This document shows, piece after piece, positions 33,415 through 42,440 of a stretch of 64,000 nucleotides of DNA (its first letter is position 1; each line of letters starts with the position of its first letter). The DNA lies in the NCBI GenBank assembly GCA_963749365.1, contig CAVVME010000003.1, positions 1,054,001 to 1,118,000 on the forward strand, given 5' to 3'. The translations under genes were made by a program, and so were the position numbers. Below the pieces are notes generated by a model. The model made no database searches, was not told where the DNA came from, and saw only the letters and a program-made list of their open reading frames with translations. The stretch comes from WHSW01 sp963749365. Lineage in GTDB: Bacteria > Actinomycetota > Thermoleophilia > Solirubrobacterales > 70-9.

Positions 33415-34022
33415 GCTCGACACAGCGCCATCGTCCAGGGCAGCGGCGCGCGGACCTCGACCACGCTCAGCCGAGTGGAGAGCCAGTTGACGAACCCGCG
33501 CCGCGACCAGTGGTTGAGGTGGCCGGGGGTATTGCCGAGATCGGCGAAGTAGTGACCACGGGCGAGGTTCAGCGCCCGCCAAACCGGCTCCCGCGGAACG
33601 CTGACCAGCAGCCACGGACGCGCCAGCGAGGCCAGCACCGCGAGCCCGCGCTCCGGATCGGCGAGGTGCTCGAGCACCTCGCAGCAGACGACCAGCTCGG
33701 CCCCGTCGCCCGCCGGGGCCAGCTCCTCGATTGGCGCCCGGCGAAACTCGATCTCCGTCCCGGCGGCGACGGCACGCCGACGGGCCTCGGCGATCACCTC
33801 GGCGGCGACATCCGAGCCACGGACACGGAGGCCGCGCCGGGCCAGCCTGATCGAGATCTCCCCCTCCCCGCAGCCGACCTCGTGCGCCTCGGCCGCGCCG
33901 GTGAGCGCGACCAGCTCGTCGACCTGCCCGAGAAAGCCTCCGACCAGCCGGCGCTCGATCGGGTGCCGGGTCGCGTACTTGTCATAGACGTTGCCGCCCT
34001 GGGCGTCGACGCGATCAGCCAT
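33411..34022 (-). CDS. Class I SAM-dependent methyltransferase (module A)
   Basis: A 203-residue enzyme: GNVYDKYATRHPIERRLVGGFLGQVDELV, motif I AHEVGCGEGEISIRLARRGLRVRGSDVAAEVIAEAR, ELVVCCEVLEHLADPERGLAVLASLARPWLLVSVPREPVWRALNLARG. The FADLGNTPGHLNHWSRRGFVNWL segment is common in methyltransferases next to polyprenyl-sugar enzymes. It overlaps the GT2 upstream by 8 bp and the GT-C gene downstream by 4 bp. It corresponds in position to the methyltransferase of module B, although the two are divergent in sequence. Confidence 0.82.
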   Translation of the reverse strand: MADRVDAQGGNVYDKYATRHPIERRLVGGFLGQVDELVALTGAAEAHEVGCGEGEISIRLARRGLRVRGSDVAAEVIAEARRRAVAAGTEIEFRRAPIEELAPAGDGAELVVCCEVLEHLADPERGLAVLASLARPWLLVSVPREPVWRALNLARGHYFADLGNTPGHLNHWSRRGFVNWLSTRLSVVEVRAPLPWTMALCRA

Positions 34023-35016
34023 GCGCGTCCCGCTCGGGCGCCCGAGCCGCCTCGTAATGCGAGGGTTCGACCCCGGCCGCGAGCTCCAGCCGCCGCACCC
34101 GCTCGTGGATCCGCTGGCCGATCACGCGCTGGCCGGCGAGCGCGTCGCCGATGATCCCCAGCGCCAGCATCTGCACGGTGACCATCGCCAGCACCGCGGC
34201 GACGATCAGCGACTGCAGATGGCCCTCGGTGTCACCGGTGCGGATCAGGTCGATCACGAACGGCGCGCAGGCGATCAGAGTCGCGACGAAGAACACACCG
34301 GCGACGATGACGAAGAACCGCAGCGGCTTGTAGAGGATGAAGGCGCGCACGATCGCCAGCGCGCTTCGGCGCACGTAGACGGCGTTGGAGGCGAACAGCC
34401 GCGACTCGCGGGTCCTCGGGTTGGCCGCGATCGGCACGTGCTCGACGGCGACCAGGGTCCGACCGGCCTGGATCAGGCTCTCGAGCGTGTAGGTGAAGTT
34501 GGAGACGACGAGGAGCTGGATCGCCGCCTCACGGTTGTAGGCCCGAAAGCCGGAGGTGGTGTCAGGGACGTCGGTACCGGACAGCTTCCGCACGACCCAG
34601 CTCCCGAGCCGCTGCAGCAGCCGCTTGGAAGGCGAGAAGTGCCGCAGGTCCTCTACCTGACGATCGCCGACCACCATGTCGGCGTGGCCGTCGAGGATCG
34701 GCGCCACGAGCCGCGGGATGTCCGCCGCCTCGTACTGGCCGTCCGCGTCGGTGTTGACGACGACGTCGGCACCGAGCTTCAGCGACGCGTCCAGGCCGGC
34801 CTGAAACGCGGCCGCGAGGCCCTTGTTGCTGGTCAGGCTGACCAGGTGGTCGACCCCGCCCTCGCGGGCCACGGCGAGGGTGCGGTCGGTGGAGCCGTCG
34901 TCGATCACCAGCCACTCGACCCGGTCGAAGCCGACGACCGAGCGGGGCAGCCCGCGCAGGGTCTGCGGCAGGTCCCGCTCCTCGTCGAGGCAGGGAATCT
35001 GGATGATCAGCTTCAC
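34015..35016 (-). CDS. GT2 polyprenyl-phosphate-sugar synthase-like with two C-terminal spans (module A)
   Basis: A 333-residue protein: KLIIQIPCLDEERDLPQTLRGLPRSV, WLVIDDGSTDRTLAVAREGG, NKGLAAAFQAGLDASLKLGADVVVNTDADGQYEAADIPRLV (DADGQY metal site), DTTSGFRAYNREAAIQLLV. Two hydrophobic spans at about residues 230-252 and 265-285 anchor it, as in ArnC/GtrB-type enzymes. GTG 35016 directly precedes the first GT2 strand; longer starts would run into the rrf2 gene. AATAAT lies 9 nt before it. It should supply the lipid-linked sugar used by GT-C paralogue 2. Confidence 0.88.
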   Translation of the reverse strand: MKLIIQIPCLDEERDLPQTLRGLPRSVVGFDRVEWLVIDDGSTDRTLAVAREGGVDHLVSLTSNKGLAAAFQAGLDASLKLGADVVVNTDADGQYEAADIPRLVAPILDGHADMVVGDRQVEDLRHFSPSKRLLQRLGSWVVRKLSGTDVPDTTSGFRAYNREAAIQLLVVSNFTYTLESLIQAGRTLVAVEHVPIAANPRTRESRLFASNAVYVRRSALAIVRAFILYKPLRFFVIVAGVFFVATLIACAPFVIDLIRTGDTEGHLQSLIVAAVLAMVTVQMLALGIIGDALAGQRVIGQRIHERVRRLELAAGVEPSHYEAARAPERDAHG

Positions 35017-35055
35017 CCGCGGCGCATTATTGCGGCGCGTCGGACGCTGCCATAA

Positions 35056-35082
35056 CCGACCTCTCGAGTAGGATTTAGGTCG
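35056..35082 (+). promoter_or_regulatory. rrf2-sufCSU promoter/operator shared with sufBD
   Basis: CCGACCTC-TCG-AGTAGGATT (35056-35075) repeats, with only the 3-nt centre and one other base different, the element at 40600-40619. In addition CGACCT (35057-35062) and AGGTCG (35077-35082) form a dyad. TAGGAT can serve as -10, placing the mRNA start a few bases before ATG 35087. The obvious candidate binder is the Rrf2 protein encoded next. Confidence 0.65.
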
Positions 35083-35086
35083 AACC

Positions 35087-35581
35087 ATGCTGTTCTCGAC
35101 CAAGGCTGAATACGGCGTGCGACTGATGGTCGAGCTGGGCCGCAGGGCGGGTTCGACCGCTCCCGAGGCGGCCGAGCCGGTGGCGCTCGCGGCGGTGGCC
35201 GAGGCGGAGATGCTGCCCCTCGCCTACCTCGAGCACCTGGTCGCCAAGTTGCGACAGGCGGGCCTGGTGACCTCCGTCCGCGGCGCCCACGGCGGCTATC
35301 GCCTGGCGAGGCCGGCGACCGAGGTCGCGATGATCGAGGTCGTCGAGGCGCTCGAGGGGCCGGTCGCGCCGATGGAATGCTTCCACGCCGACCGTGAGGG
35401 ACGGGTCCTGTGCTCGCACGAGGCCGACGCCGACCGCGCCTGCGCGACCAAGATGCTCTGGACGCGAGTCCACGGTGGGGTGACGAAGGCGCTTCGTCAG
35501 ACGACGCTCGCCGAGCTGGTCGAGTTCGCGGGCCCGCACAAGGCCGGTCGCGCCGCGCCCGTCGCCGAGAGCGTCGCCTGA
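35087..35581 (+). CDS. Rrf2-family transcriptional regulator of Fe-S cluster assembly
   Basis: A 164-residue winged-helix regulator. MLFSTKAEYGVRLMVELGRR is the family start; the recognition part is PLAYLEHLVAKLRQAGLVTSVRGAHGGYRLARP with the conserved wing GxxGGY. Three cysteines, Cys98, Cys109 and Cys119 (MECFHADREGRVLC..RAC), stand where IscR-type proteins bind an Fe-S cluster, though spaced more widely (11 and 10 apart). It probably senses cluster status and represses the suf genes. It leads the operon rrf2-sufC-sufS-sufU. Its binding element probably recurs upstream of the separate sufBD operon. Confidence 0.92.
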   Translation: MLFSTKAEYGVRLMVELGRRAGSTAPEAAEPVALAAVAEAEMLPLAYLEHLVAKLRQAGLVTSVRGAHGGYRLARPATEVAMIEVVEALEGPVAPMECFHADREGRVLCSHEADADRACATKMLWTRVHGGVTKALRQTTLAELVEFAGPHKAGRAAPVAESVA

Positions 35582-35610
35582 GACCGAGAACCGATACCGA
35601 AGGGAAACGC

Positions 35611-36375
35611 GTGGCCGATCTGGAGATCCGCAACCTGCACGTCAGCGCCGAGGACAAGGAGATCCTCAAGGGGCTCGACCTGAGCGTGTCCAAGGGCGAG
35701 ATCCACGCGCTGATGGGCCCCAACGGCTCCGGCAAGTCGACGCTCGCGAACGCGATCATGGGCCATCCCGAGCTCGACGTGACCGAGGGCGAGATCTGGT
35801 TCGAGGGAGCGGAGATCACCGAGGCCGATCCGGAGGAGCGCTCGCGGGCGGGCCTGTTCATGGCCTTTCAGTACCCGGTCGCGATCCCGGGCGTGACCGT
35901 GGCCAAGTACCTGCGCATGGCGCTCAACGCGCATCGCGAGGCGCGCGGCGAGGGCCAGGTCAGCCTGAAGGAGTTCCGCCGCGACACCGAGGCGGCGATG
36001 GAGCTGGTCAACATCCCGAAGGAGTTCTCCTCCCGCTACGTCAACGACGGCTTCTCCGGCGGCGAGAAGAAGCGCATGGAAGTGCTGCAGCTGGCGATGC
36101 TGCGGCCGAAGATCGCGGTCCTCGACGAGACCGACTCCGGGCTCGACATCGACGCGCTCGGCGTCGTCGCCAAGGGTGTGAACACGTTCGCGACCGCCGA
36201 GATGGGGGTGCTGATCATCACCCACTACCAGCGCATCCTGCACCTGGTCGAGCCCGACTTCGTCCACGTCATGTACGACGGGCGGATCGTCAAGCGGGGC
36301 GGGCCCGAGCTGGTCGGCGAGCTCGAGGCGAAGGGCTATGGCTGGATTGGCGAGGAGGTCGCGGCGAAAGCGTGA
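35611..36375 (+). CDS. sufC: SufC, Fe-S assembly ATPase
   Basis: A 254-residue ABC-type ATPase: Walker A GPNGSGKST, SufC-specific LFMAFQYPVAIPGVTVAKYLR, NDGFSGGEKKRMEVLQLAML signature, Walker B IAVLDETDSGLDIDAL, and THYQRIL switch region. It binds the SufB-SufD scaffold and its ATP cycle opens the complex for cluster building. The GTG start at 35611 has GAAGGG upstream and gives MADLEIRNLHV, the usual family start. It overlaps sufS by 4 nt. Its partners sufB and sufD lie 5 kb away, in a different operon. Confidence 0.96.
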   Translation: MADLEIRNLHVSAEDKEILKGLDLSVSKGEIHALMGPNGSGKSTLANAIMGHPELDVTEGEIWFEGAEITEADPEERSRAGLFMAFQYPVAIPGVTVAKYLRMALNAHREARGEGQVSLKEFRRDTEAAMELVNIPKEFSSRYVNDGFSGGEKKRMEVLQLAMLRPKIAVLDETDSGLDIDALGVVAKGVNTFATAEMGVLIITHYQRILHLVEPDFVHVMYDGRIVKRGGPELVGELEAKGYGWIGEEVAAKA

Positions 36376-37631
36376 GCTCGGCACTCGGCACTCGGCACTC
36401 GGCACTCGACCTGGAGAGGGTCCGGGCGGCTTTCCCGGCGCTCGAGCGAGAGGTCAACGGCCGGCCGGTGGCCTATCTGGACTCGGGTGCGAGCGCGCAG
36501 CGCGTGCTCGCGTCGATCCAGGCGGTCGATCGCTACGAGCGCCGCCATCACGCGAACGTGCATCGCGGCTCCCACACCCTTTCGGCCGAGGCGACGGCCG
36601 CCTTCGAGGGCGCCCGGGCGACCGTGGCCGACCACATCGGCGCCGCCGACCGGCGCGAGGTCGTCTTCGTCCGCAACGCGACCGAGGCGATCAACCTCGT
36701 CGCCTACGCCTGGGGCGCCGCCAATGTCGGCGCCGGGGACCGGATCGTGCTCACCGAGATGGAGCACCACTCGAACATCGTTCCCTGGCAGCTGCTCGCC
36801 GCGCGAGCCGGAGCGGAGATCGACTGGGTCCCGGTCGACGACCACGGCGCGCTCCAGCTCGACGCCTACGCGAATCTGCTCGAACGCGGGCCGAAGCTGG
36901 TCGCCGTGGCGCACGTCTCGAACGTGCTCGGCACCCTGAACCCGCTCGCTGAGATCTCTCGCCTGGCCCACGACGCGGGGGCGCTGGTGCTGGCCGACGG
37001 CGCCCAGGCGGCCCCCAAGCTGCCGCTCGAGATCTCCGAGCTGGGGGTCGATTTCTATGCGCTCACCGGCCATAAGGCCTACGGCCCGACCGGGATCGGG
37101 GCGCTCTGGGCGCGGCTCGAGCTGCTGCGCGAGATGCCGCCCTTCCTCGGCGGTGGATCGATGATCCGCAAGGTGACCAAGGCCGCCACGACCTGGGCCG
37201 ATCCGCCGGCGCGGTTCGAGGCCGGCACGCCGGCGATCGCTCAGGCGATCGGGATGGCGGCGGCGCTGCGCTGGCTCGACGGGCTCGGGATCGAGGCGGT
37301 CGCCGCGCACGAGCGCGAGATCACCGCGATCGCGATCGAGCGCCTCAGCGAGGTGCCCGGGTTGCGCATCTTCGGCCCTCCCGTCTCAACGGAGCGGATC
37401 GGACCGGTCTCGTTCGAGCTCGAGGGAATCCACGCGCACGACGTCTCCGAGATCCTCGACCGGCATGGGGTCGCGGTCCGCGCCGGCCATCACTGCGCCC
37501 AGCCGCTGATGGAACGACTCGGGGTCGCGGCGACCGCCCGGGCGAGCTTCGGCGTCTACACGACGGCCGAGGAGATCGACCGCCTGGTCGAGGGGATCGA
37601 CGACGCGCGGGGCGTGTTCGGGACCCGCTGA
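36372..37631 (+). CDS. sufS: SufS cysteine desulfurase
   Basis: A 419-residue PLP enzyme of the SufS/CsdA group. Landmarks are HANVHRGSHTLSAEAT, TEMEHHSNIVPWQ, PLP lysine Lys235 in LTGHKAYGPTGIG, and the persulfide cysteine Cys375 in VRAGHHCAQPLMERL. It removes sulfur from cysteine and passes it to SufU. GTG 36372 overlaps the sufC stop. The first 12 codons include a four-copy 7-bp repeat; homology to other SufS proteins begins only after it (LDLERVRAAFPALEREVNGRPVAYLD). No standard start codon lies between the repeat and the homology. Confidence 0.95.
   Translation: MSSALGTRHSALDLERVRAAFPALEREVNGRPVAYLDSGASAQRVLASIQAVDRYERRHHANVHRGSHTLSAEATAAFEGARATVADHIGAADRREVVFVRNATEAINLVAYAWGAANVGAGDRIVLTEMEHHSNIVPWQLLAARAGAEIDWVPVDDHGALQLDAYANLLERGPKLVAVAHVSNVLGTLNPLAEISRLAHDAGALVLADGAQAAPKLPLEISELGVDFYALTGHKAYGPTGIGALWARLELLREMPPFLGGGSMIRKVTKAATTWADPPARFEAGTPAIAQAIGMAAALRWLDGLGIEAVAAHEREITAIAIERLSEVPGLRIFGPPVSTERIGPVSFELEGIHAHDVSEILDRHGVAVRAGHHCAQPLMERLGVAATARASFGVYTTAEEIDRLVEGIDDARGVFGTR
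36381..36408 (+). repeat. Heptanucleotide tandem repeat (GCACTCG x4) in the sufS 5' coding region
   Basis: Four perfect 7-bp units directly after the third codon of sufS. As 7 is not a multiple of 3, gain or loss of one unit would shift the frame and end SufS early. Such repeats can act as slippage switches; no evidence of actual variation is available from one sequence. Confidence 0.9.
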
Positions 37632-37639
37632 GCCAGACC

Positions 37640-38068
37640 GTGGACGAGCTCTACCGCGAGAACATCCTCGATCACTACAAGCGGCCGCGCAACTTCGGCC
37701 GCCCGCAGCGCTTCCAGCTCGAGTTCGAAGACACGAACCCGTTCTGCGGCGACGAGCAGCACATCTACATCGCGCTCGACGACGGCGGGCGCGTCTCGGA
37801 GATCGGCTTCGAGGGCAAGGGATGCGCGATCTCGACCGCCGCCACCTCGATGCTCAGCGAGGAGCTGGCGGGCAAGAGCCGCGAGGAGCTGCTGCGCCTC
37901 GACAAGGACTTCGTCCTCGACCTGCTCGGGATCGAGATCTCGGCGACGCGGATGAAGTGCGCGCTGCTCGGGCTCAAGGTGGTCAAGTCAGCGGCGCTCG
38001 GCGACGTCGCCGATTGGGAGGACGAGGGAGCGCCCGGCGACCCGGTCGCCGAGCGCGATCAGGTCTGA
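37640..38068 (+). CDS. sufU: SufU zinc-dependent sulfurtransferase
   Basis: A 142-residue protein: ENILDHYKRPRNFG, NPFCGDEQ (Cys36, Asp38), GKGCAISTAATSML (Cys62) and RMKCALLGLKV (Cys107), the three Cys and one Asp that bind zinc in SufU and accept persulfide from SufS. It carries the SufU insertion between the second and third cysteines. It starts at GTG 37640, 8 bp after sufS. Its last 10 bp overlap the opposing GT-C gene. It relays sulfur to the SufBCD scaffold. Confidence 0.95.
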   Translation: MDELYRENILDHYKRPRNFGRPQRFQLEFEDTNPFCGDEQHIYIALDDGGRVSEIGFEGKGCAISTAATSMLSEELAGKSREELLRLDKDFVLDLLGIEISATRMKCALLGLKVVKSAALGDVADWEDEGAPGDPVAERDQV

Positions 38069-39546
38069 GCGGGCGCCGAGGCCGGGGGATCCGCGCCGCC
38101 GGGTTGGACCTCGGGCTCTCGGCGTTCACCCCAGCGACGCCAGAGCGCGACCAGCGCAATCGCCGAGGCGGCGACCAGCGGACCGGCCATCGGCACCGTG
38201 TAGCGACCGACGTAGTTCCCGGTCAGGACGGGTGCCACCAGCAGCGCCAGGCCGCCGATCCCGAACAAGAGCACGCCGACACGGGACCGGCGCCCGCCGA
38301 CGAACAGACCGATCAGCGTCAGCACCGTCGTCACCGCGAGCGCGGTGCCACCGAATCGGAACACCTCCTGCCAGCCGCGGAGGAACTCGAGCCCGGGCTG
38401 ATCGCGATCGACCGTGAACGGGTCATAGAACGACTCCAGGCTGCGTTCGATCTCGGCCTCGAACAGGCTCTCAGCGGTGAAGTCGAGCTGCGGGTCGAGA
38501 TTGGTGCCGCCGGCGGGCGTCAGGCCCGAGAGCCAGTACGCGCGCAGGTACTCCCAGGTCGTGCTCAGGTAGTCGCCGGGCTGAGCGCGAATCGCCCGCT
38601 TCGCCCACTCGCCGACCAGTTCGTCCCTCTCGCCGAACCCACCGTACGCGCGCGGCGCCGGCGCCGCGGGGTCGAAGAGGTAGTAGTAGGCGCCTTGCCG
38701 ATCGGAAGCGGGGGTGTCCTCGCACAGGACCTCTGTCCCCGGTGGGGGTGTGAACCGGTCGCAATCGGCGAACTGGGCCGCGCGCCCGTACAGGTACCAG
38801 CCCTGTGACGGACCGAGCCCGAAGCGATCGCCGAACGTGGCGTTGGCGGTTGCGAAGCCGAGCAGGACCGCCGCCGCCACCCCAGCCGCAGCGACCGGCG
38901 CCTGCCAATGCCGGCGCCAGGCGGCGAACGGCTGCGGGCGGCAGAGCAAGAGCGCGAGGACGGCCACGGGGATCGCCAGGAGTCCCGCGGTGCGGATCGC
39001 GACACCGAGCGCCAGCGCGCCACCGGCGAGCGCCGGCCAGCGCCACCACGGGTCCGGGTCGTCGAATGCCCTGACGACCGCATAGAGCCCGACCGATACC
39101 GTGAGCACGGCCCAGCTCTCGGACATGATCGAGTGCTCGAGGAAGATCTGGTCGGGGTTGAGCAGGACGATCGCGGCGGGCAGCAGCCCGGCCCATTCGG
39201 ACCGCGCCACGCGCCGGGTCGCCGCGAACAGCAGCAGCGCCGACGCGATGCCGACCAGGTGCTGGAGCAGAACGGGAACCGCGACCTCGCGCGTGAGCGC
39301 GCCGAGGGCGGCGACGATCAGCCCATAGCCCGCGGGGTGCTGCGGATCAGCGAACGGGTTCGACTCGGCATAGAGCTGGTAGCCGTCGTCCAGCGTCGAG
39401 GCGGTTGGCCACCAGCCGATCACCGCGACCAGGCGCAGGCCGACGCCGGCGAGCAGCAAGCCGGCGAGCACGTATCCCGGCGGGCCGGCGGGCCAGAAGC
39501 GCCCGGCAGCTTGGCGGCCCGTCGATCGCAGCTCGCTTCCCGGCAC
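38059..39546 (-). CDS. GT-C-type membrane glycosyltransferase, paralogue 3 (solitary)
   Basis: A 495-residue paralogue of 28467-29954 and 31960-33414: TLDDGYQLYAESNPFADPQHPAGYG in the first outer loop, DQIFLEHSIMSESWAV, FADCDRFTPPPGTEVLCEDTPASDRQGAYYYLFDPAAPAPRAYGGFGERDEL, and NYVGRYTVPMAGPLVAA. About ten spans. Unlike the other two it has no adjoining GT2 or methyltransferase and would need lipid-linked sugar from elsewhere, perhaps modules A or B. GTG 39546 is 8 nt after TAGGTT, suggesting its own leaderless promoter. Confidence 0.75.
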   Translation of the reverse strand: MPGSELRSTGRQAAGRFWPAGPPGYVLAGLLLAGVGLRLVAVIGWWPTASTLDDGYQLYAESNPFADPQHPAGYGLIVAALGALTREVAVPVLLQHLVGIASALLLFAATRRVARSEWAGLLPAAIVLLNPDQIFLEHSIMSESWAVLTVSVGLYAVVRAFDDPDPWWRWPALAGGALALGVAIRTAGLLAIPVAVLALLLCRPQPFAAWRRHWQAPVAAAGVAAAVLLGFATANATFGDRFGLGPSQGWYLYGRAAQFADCDRFTPPPGTEVLCEDTPASDRQGAYYYLFDPAAPAPRAYGGFGERDELVGEWAKRAIRAQPGDYLSTTWEYLRAYWLSGLTPAGGTNLDPQLDFTAESLFEAEIERSLESFYDPFTVDRDQPGLEFLRGWQEVFRFGGTALAVTTVLTLIGLFVGGRRSRVGVLLFGIGGLALLVAPVLTGNYVGRYTVPMAGPLVAASAIALVALWRRWGERREPEVQPGGADPPASAPAQT

Positions 39547-39624
39547 GCGTCGCCAACCTACACGACCCCCGTGCGGGCAATCAGGGCCCGGCGTGCACCG
39601 CCGGCCCCTGCCGGAAGCGCTAGC

Positions 39625-40005
39625 TCAGTCGACCGCGACCGTGCGCGACTTCTTGCGCAGGCAGACGTAGATCGTCCCCGCGGTGCCCTCCTCGCGGCGC
39701 TTGGCAACGGCGAAGTAGGCACCGGACTTGAGCGGGTCGACCTCGACCAGCCACTTGCCGTCGTTGTCGGTCTGATCGAAGCCGAGCAACTTGCGCCCGC
39801 CGTTGCGGCGCTCCTTGAACAGCTTCACTCGCCGCTGCTCGACGCAGGCCGCGTTGTGGGCCTTCACCTTGCCGTGGAAGGCGGGAAAGCCGTCGCGAAT
39901 CTTGACGTGACTGCCGAGCTCGACCGTCTGGCCCGCTCCCGCCAAGGCGATGCCGGGGAGCGCGACAAGCGCCAGCGTGGTCGCGAGAACGGCCTTGTAG
40001 TTCAT
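39625..40005 (-). CDS. Small secreted protein of unknown function
   Basis: A 126-residue protein with a clear signal peptide (YKAVLATTLALVALPGIALAGAG) and a beta-rich mature part: HVKIRDGFPAFHGKVKAHNAACVEQRRVKLFKERRNGGRKLLGFDQTDNDGKWLVEVDPLKSGAYFAVAKRREEG. Two cysteines (NAAC and IYVCLR) may form one disulfide. The repeated strand-turn layout resembles small immunoglobulin-like or transthyretin-like folds often seen as repeats in secreted actinobacterial proteins; this is a weak resemblance. GGAG precedes the ATG. No function can be assigned. Confidence 0.7.
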   Translation of the reverse strand: MNYKAVLATTLALVALPGIALAGAGQTVELGSHVKIRDGFPAFHGKVKAHNAACVEQRRVKLFKERRNGGRKLLGFDQTDNDGKWLVEVDPLKSGAYFAVAKRREEGTAGTIYVCLRKKSRTVAVD

Positions 40006-40069
40006 CGAAGGCTCCGTGGGTCGCGGTCGGGGTCGCTCCGACCCTACTCGACCGCGACGCCCCCCTCGA

Positions 40070-40552
40070 TCACTCGTCCAGGCCGGCGAGTCGACCGCTC
40101 GCTGCCAGGGATGCGTTGACGCCCGAGCCGGCGGCCCGGGCCTGCAGCTCGGCCACCCGCACGGGGCTCACCCCCTCGAGCAGGCTGATCGGCTGCCATC
40201 GCGAGCCGATCAGCATTTGGCCGGCGGCGAACGGCTCGGGGTCGAGCGCGCGCGACGGGAACACCACCGCGCAGTGACCGCCTTCGCCGGCGGCGAGCTC
40301 GTTTGCCGCGAGGTCGAGAAAGGTGACCAGCGCGCCGTCGTACCGATGCGAGTTGAAGTTGTGGCGCCCGTACGCGGTCGCGGCCGGGTCCGAGTTCCAC
40401 GATCTGACGCAGAACGGGTCGGGGCCGGGAGCCGCTGAGTCGCCGCCGCCGCCCCGCGCGAGCCCGATCGCGACCACCAGCCCGCCGAGGACGAGCGCTG
40501 CCGCGAGCGCCAGCGCGATCCGCGCGCGCGCCGGTTGCGGGTCGCCCTCCAT
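40070..40552 (-). CDS. Membrane-anchored extracytoplasmic protein of unknown function
   Basis: A 160-residue protein: short basic start, one hydrophobic span (ARIALALAAALVLGGLVVAIGLA), a glycine/serine linker, then about 120 outer residues (DPFCVRSWNSDPAATAYGRHNFNSHRYDGALVTFLDLAANE...GHCAVVFPSRALDPEPFAAGQML) with two cysteines that could pair. ATG 40552 is 8 nt after TAGCTT, so probably leaderless; a longer frame upstream overlaps the divergent ferredoxin gene and is rejected. No family recognised. Confidence 0.68.
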   Translation of the reverse strand: MEGDPQPARARIALALAAALVLGGLVVAIGLARGGGGDSAAPGPDPFCVRSWNSDPAATAYGRHNFNSHRYDGALVTFLDLAANELAAGEGGHCAVVFPSRALDPEPFAAGQMLIGSRWQPISLLEGVSPVRVAELQARAAGSGVNASLAASGRLAGLDE

Positions 40553-40599
40553 CGTCCGCCAAGCTACTCCGCCCTCAGCCCCGCCCCGACCGCTAAAAT

Positions 40600-40619
40600 C
40601 CGACCTCGACAGTAGGAAT
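40600..40619 (+). promoter_or_regulatory. Rieske-sufBD promoter/operator shared with rrf2-sufCSU
   Basis: CCGACCTC-GAC-AGTAGGAAT matches the element before rrf2 (35056-35075) at 16 of the 17 positions outside the 3-nt centre. TAGGAA would be the -10, placing the start near 40625, upstream of GTG 40649 with its GGAG site. The strong match outside any gene points to a common regulator. Confidence 0.65.
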
Positions 40620-40648
40620 ACTTGCCGTTCGCGACCTGGAGCCCACGA

Positions 40649-40975
40649 GTGCCGACCGAAACCGAGACGATCAGCGTCTGCAAGCTCGCCGAACTGCCGG
40701 AGGGCGAGATGCGCATCGTCGAAGCCGACGGGCGCAAGATCGGGGTCTTTCACTGCGCCGGCGGCGATCTGTTTGCGATCGAGGACCGCTGCTCGCACGA
40801 CGACGGCCCGCTCGCCGAGGGGGAGTTCGACCCCGGCTCATGTACCGTGGAGTGTCCCCGCCACGGCTCGCTGTTCGACATTCGAACCGGGAAGCCCCGC
40901 ACGCTCCCCGCTTACCGGCCCGTGGAAACGTTCGAGGTGCGGATCGACGACAACGAATTGAAGCTGGAGCTCTGA
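40649..40975 (+). CDS. Rieske-type [2Fe-2S] ferredoxin
   Basis: A 108-residue Rieske protein with the two ligand pairs Cys48-x-His50 (RCSHDDGPL) and Cys69-x2-His72 (CPRHGSLFD) and no membrane segment, so a soluble ferredoxin of the NirD/dioxygenase-ferredoxin type. GTG 40649 has GGAG 8 nt upstream and lies after the predicted promoter; TTG 40622 would lie before it. It is 4 bp upstream of sufB. Ferredoxins in suf operons may donate electrons or be a cluster target; its role here is inferred. Confidence 0.9.
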   Translation: MPTETETISVCKLAELPEGEMRIVEADGRKIGVFHCAGGDLFAIEDRCSHDDGPLAEGEFDPGSCTVECPRHGSLFDIRTGKPRTLPAYRPVETFEVRIDDNELKLEL

Positions 40976-40979
40976 CGAA

Positions 40980-42432
<1,453 letters not shown>

Positions 42433-42440
<8 letters not shown>

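Noticed and set aside
34060..34085. tRNA-like T-loop (GGTTCGACCCC)
   Set aside because: It lies inside the GT2 gene 34015-35016 and no acceptor, D or anticodon stems can be built around it.
36381..36408. CRISPR-like short repeats
   Set aside because: The unit is only 7 bp with no spacers; it is a simple tandem repeat within sufS.
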